The position numbers and the translations under genes are program-made. From Bacteroidales bacterium (lineage in GTDB: Bacteria > Bacteroidota > Bacteroidia > Bacteroidales > UBA932), in the NCBI GenBank assembly GCA_024681565.1, contig JAILAO010000091.1:1-13767 (forward strand): a stretch of DNA of 13,767 nt, given 5' to 3'. This document shows positions 4,558 through 12,471 of this stretch, one piece after another. The notes beneath the pieces are model-generated. The model searched no databases. It saw only the letters and a program-made list of their open reading frames with translations, and had not been told where the DNA came from. Positions within the stretch are counted from its first letter, which is position 1, and each line of letters starts with the position of its first letter.

Positions 4558-7500
4558 ATGAAAACCTCCCTCGTCCCCCGCCTGCTGCTCTCCGGTCTGC
4601 TGCTCTCCGGCTTCAGTCTCCATGCCCAGGAAGCCCAGGAATGCTACTGGGTCCTGGAGCGCACGGAGACAAAAGTCAGCGAGAACATCCCCTATTTCTC
4701 CGTCACGGAGAACCGTGTCACCTACCGCAACACCCATGTCGGCCACATCGAAGGCGACAACGGAGGCCTCCATTTCACCCGGCGCACGGACGAGGTGGAC
4801 ATCCATGTCAACTGGGCCACGCCGCCCAGCCGGATCCGCTACATGGAAGAAGACCGCCTCGGGATCGAATGGCATTTCGGCTCCTCCCCAGTCTATCCCG
4901 GATCCCTGGATCCCACGCTCATGGAGATCCCGGAGACCTGGGAGATCACCGCGGCCATGTCCACGCAGAGAGGCGTAGAGCGAAGCCAGGCCGTCTATGA
5001 ACCCTACTGGGATTTCGACAAAGCCGTGTACGGCGCCTGTGCATCCCGGGAGTCAAGCGGCTACTTCAGCCCGAAATCCAATGCCACGGAGGGCCAGATG
5101 GAGTATTACGTTCCGGACGGTTCCTGGCAGCTGATCCTCCAGGTCCGCGTCCGCGTGAGCAGTTCGAGCTCCTTCGGCGCGACCGATCCCATGTCCACGG
5201 AGCGCTACAAGCCCTATTTCCTCGTCACGACGACCTATTTCTACCGTTTCGAGGGAGAGCTGTTCCAGACCTTCGAGCACACGGAGCGCGCCGATCCGGA
5301 CCCCGGCGAGAACGACGGCATCGACCTTCCCTGGGAGATTTTCCTGATCCCGCCCGGGGTCTATGTCGGCTGGCGGTTCGTCAAGAACCGCAAGAAGAAC
5401 AAGAAAAAGAAGGAGCCCAAGCCGCAGGAGCCCAAGCCGCAGGAAGAAGAAGAGGAGGAAGAGCCTGAGACAGAGCGGGTCAGCATCTTCCGCATGGTCC
5501 TCTGGAAGGACTTCGGCGACACGCTGGTGATGGACGATCCGCCCGTCAAGGTCGGCGCCCGCATCGAAGAATACACCCCCGACGGGGAATGCTACGACCG
5601 TCCGGACCTGACCAAGCTGATCCAGATCTCCGGGACGCAGAACGCCCGGGTCACCGGGCAGAAGAAAGAGGGACGGCTGATGACCGCCATGGTCGAGGCC
5701 ACCCGGGAAGCAGACGGCTCCTGTCCGGAAATGGCCGAAGTCACCTTCGCCGTCAACGCCCCCCAGGGACGCTTCCTCGACCACGTCGGCTTCTACGTGA
5801 TCGACGCCCCGGCCATCCTGGTCGAGCCGTCGATCTCCTTCGCGGCCGGACAGGGCAAGACGCTCTCCATGGAGTTCCGCCTCTGGGGCGCCGCCACCAA
5901 GCCGGACGGGCTGGAGGTCACCCTGGACGAGAAGGCCTACGGGCATTTCTCGGCCGAAATCGAACAGAGCAACGACGACCCCGACCTCTTCCGCATCCAC
6001 CTGACCGAATCCGGCGAAGCCAAGGAACGGGCCGGCACCATCGAGAGTTACGACTGCACCATCCGGGTACAGCCCCGGGGCGAACGTCCGGAAGTCACCG
6101 AGACCTTCAAGATCAACCGCATCCACCTTGGCCTGCGCGTGGAGCTGCGTGCCCTCAAGGGCTTCCTCGTAGAGCTGGAGAGTACGCCCGACCATGACTT
6201 CCTCCCGCCCATCGGCAACAAGCGGCGGCTCAAGCCCGCCGAGAGCCGCGTGGACATGCAGCTGGTCGTCGTGGACGACAGCGATCCGAATCATCCGGGG
6301 AAAATCGGTCCCGTCAAGCCGGACAAGGGCCCCGTCTTCAAGTTCGAAGACGACTTCCGCGGCAGCGCGCTCTTCACCGACAAACCCAAGGGCGATGCCG
6401 CCGGATATGTACCGTCCGCGGGAGACCTGGCCATGTACGAGAACCTGTTCTTCCGGGATTTCACCGGCGAGAACGTCCCCTCGCCCTGCGATTTGCTGAA
6501 ATTCCGCTACGAATTCCGCGACTGGATGCCCGACGGCGCCTTCTACGGGGTCATCGTGGCCACCGGGGGCTTCCTGGTGCCGCCCAACCGCAGTTTCGCC
6601 AAGGTCACGGTCATGATGACCTGGCACGGACAGGAGTTCAAGGAAGAGCTGCGCGTCCCGGTCAACTCCCAGCCCTACCGGATCGTGGACATCCCGCCGG
6701 GCGGAGACCTGATGCGCGCCCTGGCCAAGTACGACAACGAGGACCTCAAGCGCAAGGAGAACCTCATCGACCTGCGCCGCAAGATCGTGATGGACCGCCG
6801 CTTCTCGGAGCTGCGTCCGCTGTTCTACAAAGTCGCCGTGATGATCGAAGGACACGACAAGGCCTTCGGCTTCGACGACCGGGACTACGAGAACATCATG
6901 CACATCTTCAAGCAGTTCACCAGCGGGGAGATCGGCACTTATTTCGCGGTCAAGCAGACCGTCTCGCCCGACGACGAGACCTTCGACGCCGTCGTCGCCA
7001 CCATCGCTACGATGGACAGGTCCATCCCGGTCATCATCTGCCGCATCGGACTGGCCATCGTGACCGGCGGTGTCTCCGAGGTCGTCCTGACCCCGATCAG
7101 CGCCCTGGCGGAGATGAAGGAATACGTGGACAAGGGCGGTGACAGCGTCTGGGGCGGATTCGCGCAGATCAGCATCAAACTCATCGCCATGGAGCTGCTC
7201 TTCGCCGGGCTCGGCAAGGGCTTCAGCAAGATCAAGCAGTGGCGCGCCGACCGGGCCGCCAAGGTCCAGAAACTGGCCGCCCAGACCAAGAAGATCGGCG
7301 CGAGCGCGGAAAAAGCCGCGCACAATGCCAAGGTCAACCAGGCCTTCGGCAACCGGCCGGGCTACAGCAGCGCTCCCCAGGCCGACAAGGTCGGTGCGAC
7401 CGCGAAGAAGGTCAAGGAAACGCTCAAGAACGCCCAGGAGATGGCCGACGACGCCATCAGCAGCGCCGGCAGCAGCACCGGCAAGCAGACCGGCTCGCTC

Positions 7501-8553
7501 ATCACTTCGGAGCTTCGGAAGAAGGGGGCCGAAGCCGCCAAGAAGGATGCGCAGAAGATTCTGGACGACTTCCGCCGCGTGATGAACAACCCCACCGCCA
7601 CGAAAGAAGAGATGCGCCGCGCCACCCTGGCCCTGCAGGGCAACAAGACCGCGCAGAACCTGCTGCGCACCAACCCTTCCGACATGCTCCGGGCCAACTA
7701 CAACGCCCAGATGCAGCAGATCTACAACGAACTCGACCCGATGGTGATCAAGCGCCTGCAGCAGAAGATCATTGCAGGCGGCAACCGCACCCAGCCCCCC
7801 GAGATCCGTGTTTTCAAGGGAGCGACGGGCAATGCCGGCAACGACCTGCAGCTCGGCCGCAAGATCGGCGCCGACCGCGACGTCACCTACCAGTTCAAGG
7901 GATCCGACGGCAAGTGGTATGATCTGAACGAGCAGCTGATGGAGGACGCCTACAGCGAAGCCTTCAACGAGATGCAGTACAAGTTCATCCCGGGCGACAA
8001 GCTCGAGCGTCTCAAGACCATCATCAAGGCCGACCAGGCCGTGGTGAACGGCAAATTCGGCCTGGAATCCTACGGCGACGACCTCGCCCGCATCATCGAT
8101 CCGAGCCGGCAGGCCGAGAAACTGGCAGATCCCGAGCGCATTGCACAGACTTACATCCACAAGTGCAAGGAATGGCTGAAACAAGGCAACAAGGCGCACG
8201 ACACGGCCGAGCAGCTGCTCAAGTACGGCTACGAAGAAGAAGCCCTGCACGTCCTGGGATACGGAGAGGCCCTGATCGAAGAAGGCGTCCGCCAGAACGT
8301 CAAGCAGTTCAACCGCATCCTCGTCCCGCGTATCGAAGCCGCGGTCAACAGCGGCTTCAAGGTGGACTACACCAAGCTGATGGCCAAGATCCGCGTGCTC
8401 GAGGGTCTCGGCAATCCCCCGCCCAAGGGCGTCGCCTCCATCACCCTGGAACAGGCCCGCGCCACCCTGGCGGAGAAGTTCGGCACCACCATCGAAGCCG
8501 TGGTCGATGAATGCGGCCAGGCCGTAATCGAAGTCAACGCCGCCTTGAAATAA
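4558..8553 (+). CDS. Giant membrane-anchored multidomain protein, first of two paralogues
   Basis: This protein of 1331 residues has no recognised function. A signal peptide (1-23, cut probably after LHA) is followed by a beta-rich ectodomain (24-256) starting CYWVLERT. A weak membrane segment (257-275) precedes a Lys-rich cluster (277-285), two EPKPQ units and a poly-Glu run (296-302). FRMVLWKDFGDTL (311-323) opens beta-sandwich-like repeats to about 710; VPPNR is at 674-678. A helical region follows (720-800), then hydrophobic stretches at 823-850 and 870-886, and an Ala/Lys-rich coiled-coil-like stretch (893-1005). TATKEEMRRATLALQGNK (1013-1030) leads to a C-terminal domain with ATGN (1089-1092) and GADRDVT (1104-1110). 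The Lys cluster predicts that residues after 276 are cytoplasmic. The next gene is colinear with it throughout. It resembles polymorphic-toxin or scaffold proteins only in size and modularity. Confidence 0.85.
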   Translation: MKTSLVPRLLLSGLLLSGFSLHAQEAQECYWVLERTETKVSENIPYFSVTENRVTYRNTHVGHIEGDNGGLHFTRRTDEVDIHVNWATPPSRIRYMEEDRLGIEWHFGSSPVYPGSLDPTLMEIPETWEITAAMSTQRGVERSQAVYEPYWDFDKAVYGACASRESSGYFSPKSNATEGQMEYYVPDGSWQLILQVRVRVSSSSSFGATDPMSTERYKPYFLVTTTYFYRFEGELFQTFEHTERADPDPGENDGIDLPWEIFLIPPGVYVGWRFVKNRKKNKKKKEPKPQEPKPQEEEEEEEPETERVSIFRMVLWKDFGDTLVMDDPPVKVGARIEEYTPDGECYDRPDLTKLIQISGTQNARVTGQKKEGRLMTAMVEATREADGSCPEMAEVTFAVNAPQGRFLDHVGFYVIDAPAILVEPSISFAAGQGKTLSMEFRLWGAATKPDGLEVTLDEKAYGHFSAEIEQSNDDPDLFRIHLTESGEAKERAGTIESYDCTIRVQPRGERPEVTETFKINRIHLGLRVELRALKGFLVELESTPDHDFLPPIGNKRRLKPAESRVDMQLVVVDDSDPNHPGKIGPVKPDKGPVFKFEDDFRGSALFTDKPKGDAAGYVPSAGDLAMYENLFFRDFTGENVPSPCDLLKFRYEFRDWMPDGAFYGVIVATGGFLVPPNRSFAKVTVMMTWHGQEFKEELRVPVNSQPYRIVDIPPGGDLMRALAKYDNEDLKRKENLIDLRRKIVMDRRFSELRPLFYKVAVMIEGHDKAFGFDDRDYENIMHIFKQFTSGEIGTYFAVKQTVSPDDETFDAVVATIATMDRSIPVIICRIGLAIVTGGVSEVVLTPISALAEMKEYVDKGGDSVWGGFAQISIKLIAMELLFAGLGKGFSKIKQWRADRAAKVQKLAAQTKKIGASAEKAAHNAKVNQAFGNRPGYSSAPQADKVGATAKKVKETLKNAQEMADDAISSAGSSTGKQTGSLITSELRKKGAEAAKKDAQKILDDFRRVMNNPTATKEEMRRATLALQGNKTAQNLLRTNPSDMLRANYNAQMQQIYNELDPMVIKRLQQKIIAGGNRTQPPEIRVFKGATGNAGNDLQLGRKIGADRDVTYQFKGSDGKWYDLNEQLMEDAYSEAFNEMQYKFIPGDKLERLKTIIKADQAVVNGKFGLESYGDDLARIIDPSRQAEKLADPERIAQTYIHKCKEWLKQGNKAHDTAEQLLKYGYEEEALHVLGYGEALIEEGVRQNVKQFNRILVPRIEAAVNSGFKVDYTKLMAKIRVLEGLGNPPPKGVASITLEQARATLAEKFGTTIEAVVDECGQAVIEVNAALK
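4582..4611 (+). repeat. Tandem 15-bp duplication inside the signal peptide (LLLSG twice)
   Basis: CTGCTGCTCTCCGGT (4582-4596) is followed by CTGCTGCTCTCCGGC (4597-4611), differing at one base. Together they encode LLLSG-LLLSG, residues 9-18, the hydrophobic core of the signal peptide. Removing one copy would leave a short core, so the duplication probably sets the strength of the signal. Confidence 0.9.
5413..5442 (+). repeat. Perfect 15-bp tandem repeat encoding EPKPQ twice
   Basis: GAGCCCAAGCCGCAG occurs at 5413-5427 and again, identically, at 5428-5442. It lies within a strongly purine-rich stretch (about 5383-5470) that encodes the Lys-rich then Glu-rich linker just after the predicted membrane segment. 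Confidence 0.9.
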
Positions 8554-8562
8554 ACCGCCCAG

Positions 8563-11500
8563 ATGCCCATGATCCGAAGATTCACACTCCTGCTCTTCTG
8601 TCTGCTCTGCCTGGCAAGCCTGCCCGGCCGTGCCGACGGCTACTGGGTCCTGAAAAAGACCACCTCCGGTTCAGGCCAGACCAGGCCCAGTAAAAAGTTG
8701 CAGTGGAAAATCAAACCGGGCACCGCCACCCTGAAAGACCTGGGAACCCGCTTCAACTGGGAGGCTCCCCCGGCGAAAATCCGCTTCGGAGAGGAGGAGG
8801 ACCTGGAATTCAAGATCGAAGTCCTCGCCGGTGACGGGATGCAGCGCATTCCCGATCTCAACGAGGCAGTCGAGCTGATGGCGCCCAGGGCCTGGGTCAC
8901 GGTGACCGCCTCCTATACCGGCGAGAGCGAATCCTTTTTCTACGAACAGAACGGGAAGTCGAGTGTTGAAGTATTCACCTGGCGCACCCCGGAAGCCCGC
9001 GTCAGCAAGACCCTCCGGCGTACGCCGGACCAGGACATGCACATGGATCTCTTCTCGCCGGACGCGGAGAGCATCCTCACCATCCATGTGGAAATCTCGC
9101 TGTTCCGTCCGGGCGGACCCGACCTCGACGGGACTCCCAAAGGAGGATTCACACCCTTCCTCTGGTCATCGGTCTGCTCCCAGACTTACATCTACGAATG
9201 GGTCGGGGACGCTCCGGAATACAACGTCACGACGACCCCCGGCGACACGCCCGGTGAAGATAAAGGGCACGCCATCCCGCCGGCAGTCTTCTGGATCGGC
9301 GCCGTCGCTGGCGGAGGATTCCTGATCAGCCGCCTCAGGAACAGAAAGCCCAAGGGCAAAGCCGAGCCCAGGGAACCGGAAGGAAGCGAAGAGCCGGCCG
9401 TCAAGCCCAGTTCATACCGGATGATCCTCTACAAGGAATTCGGGGACACGCTGCGCATCGGCGACGATCCCAGGGTCGTGGGAGCCCGCATCGAGGAGAT
9501 CACGGCCGAAGGCGTGAGCAGAGAGCGGCCCGACCTGACCGAAAAGATCCGGATCTACGAAGGGCAGAACATCCGGATCCTCTCCGTCGGCATGTACGGC
9601 AAGTACCGTTGCGCCGAGATCCAGGTGCCGGACCCGCAGACAAAGGCCATTCCCGACAAGGGGACGGTCGTCTTCTCCTTCAAGGGACCGGGAGGCATCC
9701 TGAACAACCACGTCGAGTTCAAGATCGAGGACAACCTCAAGATCCTGTTCTGCCAGGACAATGTCACGTATGTGGCCGGGCACCGGAGCTCGGAAACGAT
9801 CTATTTCTATGTCGAAGGGCTCACGGAGAATGCCCGAGTCGAAGTCGGACTCGAGAACGACGACAAGCAGACCTTCGTCCTCTCCAAGGTCCGCCCGGAC
9901 CAGGAAGGCTCCTACAGCGTGGACGTGACCGACTGCCTCGCGGAGTCGGAGCTCAAGGACCGCATGCCCGGCGACGTGGACACCTGCTACCTGCTCGTCA
10001 AGGCCAGCGAACCCGTCAGGGACGGCCTGCGGGAGGTCAAGGAACGCCTGCCCCTCCACCGCTTCTACGAAGGCCTGCGCCTGCAGGTCGGCCACATCAA
10101 GGCCTATCCCGTGGTCAAGGGCACGGAGAGCATCGCGATGACCGAAGAGCAGCCGACCGACTACGAGCACCCGCTCGCCATCGCCCATACGCGCCTGGAA
10201 GTGACCCTGTTCGCCTGGGACGAGAAGAGGAACCGGATCGGCAGCCCGGCTCCGGACAGCATGGAGATCAATTTCGAAGACGTGCCCGAGTCGCTGGAGT
10301 GGTTCGGCAAGCGCAAAGACGAACCCATCCGGGAGCCGGTGGTCAACATCGGACTCAAGCTGCAGGATTTCGCCGTCGACTGCCGCCCGGTCATCGAAGG
10401 CATCAACACGCGTACCTATATCTATGAGATCGTGCCGTCCGCCATCATGGTGCCGCCCAACCGCTGCAAAGCCGCCATCAAGGCGGTAGCCACCTACGGC
10501 GGCCGCACCTTCCGGGCAGAGCAGGTCTCGATGGTCATCTCCATGCCGGTCCGCATCCCGGCCGACCTCTCGGAGCTACACCAGATGCAGCAGTTCGACG
10601 AGCAGGTCCGGGAGAAATTCACGCACATGCGCAACGTCCTGCTCTCCAGGCCCCAGGCGCCCCAGCTGGCCGCCCTGATCTACAAGTGCGACATCATGCT
10701 CCAGTCGTTCGACGAGCGTTTCGGCTTCTACATGCCGGAATACTACAACGCCAAGAATCTTTTCCTGAAGCTGATGACCGGAGAAGTCGGCCCGCTGTAT
10801 GTCGCGGAGAGTACCTACGTCTGGGAAGAGGTGTATTTCGGGGACGGCTTCGACATGTGCATGGCCGCCATGGCCGAACGGGAGCCCAAGACCCTGATGG
10901 GCCGGCTGCTGCTCGGCATCACCACCCTCGGCTACTCGGAAGTGCTGTACTATACCCCGAAACGCTTCCTGCTCGAGTGCAAGAAGGCCTCCGAGAACGA
11001 GGCGAACACCTTCTTCGACAATTTCCTGGTGGGCGCCAAGTTCGCCACCAGGGAGATGATCCAGACCATGGTCTTCCAGGAGGGCCTGAAATACGGCCTG
11101 ACCAAACTGTCCACCACCCAGTTCGGCCAGGCGCTCTCCGAGACGGCCGGCCTCGTCAAGAACGACCTGCTCGCCATCGAGAGCACCCTGTGCAAAAACT
11201 ACTCGTCCGTCGCCTACGTCAGCCGCCTCGCCCGCACCACGCACAAAGTGCTCAACTGGAAGATTGACGTACGCAGCCTGTGCAGGAAGAAGCTGGATGC
11301 CGGCAAAAAGCTGCTGGAAGAATCCCCGGCGATGCAGGAACTGCGGGACCTCGCGAAGGAAGCCCAGGAGCTGGGCGAGCAGAAGGTCAAGGAGTTCATC
11401 CGGGCGTGTCAGGACCCGGACATCTCTCCGGAAGAGCTCAAGAGCCTGGTGCTATCCATCCAGTGCGACCGCTGGGCCAAGAACTACCTCAACTCCAGCA

Positions 11501-12447
11501 AGGTCATCGACAAGTACCGCTTCCGCTTCACCACGGAGAACACCATCCTCAACGCGAACGTCAAGAAAGCGCTCAAGTCCAAGCTGGCCAAGGACTTCGG
11601 CGTGCACGAGGACCAGATCACCTTTTTCGAAGCCACGGGCAACACCGCCAAGGTCAACGCCGTGAACTGCAAGAAGGTGGGCATGGACCACGACTACACC
11701 ATCCGGGTGAACGGCCAGGACCTCCCCGAGGAGGTGGCCAGCCGCTACTGGAACGACGAATACTGCTTCCAGGCCACCGGCAGCAGGAATTTCTCGCCCT
11801 GGGATGCCGACAAGCTGGGCTTCCAGGCCGAACAGACCGCCGTCTCCTTCGAGGGGCCCGAGTCCTTCCGGACGGATGTCGGCAAGGTGGTCGATCCCAA
11901 GGGGACGGCCGCCCAGACTTTCGACGACGCCCAGCTGGTCCAGGACGTGCAGACCTACAAGGTGGAAGAGCCGCTCCGCCTGTTCGAGGAGAACATGCGC
12001 AAGGCCGCGGCGCAGACGGATCCCGCCTGGCAGAAGGTTTTCCGGAAAGAAGCCCTGCAGAATCTGCGCGAGGCCGGCCGGCAATTCCCGAAAGGCCTGG
12101 ACCGCACCCTGGAGGAGAAGATCAAGATCCTCGAGCAATGGGGGACCGCCGAAAAGATCAATCCGGTCAAGCTCAAGGCCGCCCAGGAGCTGCGGGGCCG
12201 TATTGATGACATGCTGGCCAACACCGGCGAGGGCGACAGCCAGGCGCTGATCGAGTTCTACGCCTCCTACAAAGCCGAGGGCAAGTCCCTGACCGAAGAG
12301 ACCCGCAAAGCCTTCACGCTGATCACGGAAGTGGACCGCCTGATCGGAGAAGGGCGCGGCCTGCCCGAGATCGAGACCTTCGGTCTGAACATGACCGGCG
12401 CCCACGCCGTCGAGGAATCCCTCAAAGAAGACACACAATTCATGTAA
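8563..12447 (+). CDS. Giant membrane-anchored multidomain protein, second paralogue
   Basis: This 1294-residue protein is colinear with the preceding giant protein. Its signal peptide (1-24) is followed by YWVLKKT (27-33), NWEAPPAKIRF (65-75) and an ectodomain to about 235. A clearer membrane segment (238-256) precedes RLRNRKPKGK (257-266) and an acidic, Pro-containing linker. YRMILYKEFGDTL (285-297) opens the beta region, with RPDLTEKIRI (322-331) and VPPNR (630-634). Then come FDERFGFYMPEYY (716-728), SEVLYYTP (792-799), a long charged helical region (900-1010), the EATGN motif (1023-1027) and GMDHDYT (1040-1046). The last ~240 residues are helical and differ from the paralogue. Positive charges after the membrane segment place residues after 257 in the cytoplasm. 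ATG 8563 and ATG 8569 both give a signal peptide. The stop is doubled (TAATAA). Function is unknown; tandem duplication and divergence is the clearest inference. Confidence 0.85.
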   Translation: MPMIRRFTLLLFCLLCLASLPGRADGYWVLKKTTSGSGQTRPSKKLQWKIKPGTATLKDLGTRFNWEAPPAKIRFGEEEDLEFKIEVLAGDGMQRIPDLNEAVELMAPRAWVTVTASYTGESESFFYEQNGKSSVEVFTWRTPEARVSKTLRRTPDQDMHMDLFSPDAESILTIHVEISLFRPGGPDLDGTPKGGFTPFLWSSVCSQTYIYEWVGDAPEYNVTTTPGDTPGEDKGHAIPPAVFWIGAVAGGGFLISRLRNRKPKGKAEPREPEGSEEPAVKPSSYRMILYKEFGDTLRIGDDPRVVGARIEEITAEGVSRERPDLTEKIRIYEGQNIRILSVGMYGKYRCAEIQVPDPQTKAIPDKGTVVFSFKGPGGILNNHVEFKIEDNLKILFCQDNVTYVAGHRSSETIYFYVEGLTENARVEVGLENDDKQTFVLSKVRPDQEGSYSVDVTDCLAESELKDRMPGDVDTCYLLVKASEPVRDGLREVKERLPLHRFYEGLRLQVGHIKAYPVVKGTESIAMTEEQPTDYEHPLAIAHTRLEVTLFAWDEKRNRIGSPAPDSMEINFEDVPESLEWFGKRKDEPIREPVVNIGLKLQDFAVDCRPVIEGINTRTYIYEIVPSAIMVPPNRCKAAIKAVATYGGRTFRAEQVSMVISMPVRIPADLSELHQMQQFDEQVREKFTHMRNVLLSRPQAPQLAALIYKCDIMLQSFDERFGFYMPEYYNAKNLFLKLMTGEVGPLYVAESTYVWEEVYFGDGFDMCMAAMAEREPKTLMGRLLLGITTLGYSEVLYYTPKRFLLECKKASENEANTFFDNFLVGAKFATREMIQTMVFQEGLKYGLTKLSTTQFGQALSETAGLVKNDLLAIESTLCKNYSSVAYVSRLARTTHKVLNWKIDVRSLCRKKLDAGKKLLEESPAMQELRDLAKEAQELGEQKVKEFIRACQDPDISPEELKSLVLSIQCDRWAKNYLNSSKVIDKYRFRFTTENTILNANVKKALKSKLAKDFGVHEDQITFFEATGNTAKVNAVNCKKVGMDHDYTIRVNGQDLPEEVASRYWNDEYCFQATGSRNFSPWDADKLGFQAEQTAVSFEGPESFRTDVGKVVDPKGTAAQTFDDAQLVQDVQTYKVEEPLRLFEENMRKAAAQTDPAWQKVFRKEALQNLREAGRQFPKGLDRTLEEKIKILEQWGTAEKINPVKLKAAQELRGRIDDMLANTGEGDSQALIEFYASYKAEGKSLTEETRKAFTLITEVDRLIGEGRGLPEIETFGLNMTGAHAVEESLKEDTQFM

Positions 12448-12471
12448 TAAACCGAAATAACCTGATACAAG

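Noticed and set aside
3475..4875. A 466-codon minus-strand open frame across three gene boundaries
   Set aside because: It is antisense to three well-supported genes, and its Leu/Val/Arg-rich repeats are simply the reverse complement of the Gln/Pro/Tyr linker repeats.
5053..8250. A 1065-codon open frame on the minus strand opposite the first giant gene
   Set aside because: It is the shadow of a GC-rich gene with few T/A third positions, which removes stops on the opposite strand. Its translation is a compositionally odd Asp/Val/Leu/Gly mixture, and the plus-strand frame has a signal peptide and a paralogue.
11452..12438. A 328-codon minus-strand open frame opposite the end of the second giant gene
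   Set aside because: It is the same GC-bias shadow; the plus-strand frame shares conserved motifs with its paralogue.
4558..12447. Reading the two giant proteins as contact-dependent or polymorphic toxins
   Set aside because: The shared C-terminal domain, the colinear paralogy, the predicted cytoplasmic location, and the lack of an adjacent small immunity-like gene or a swapped C-terminus do not fit a toxin-immunity layout well. It is kept only as a remote possibility.
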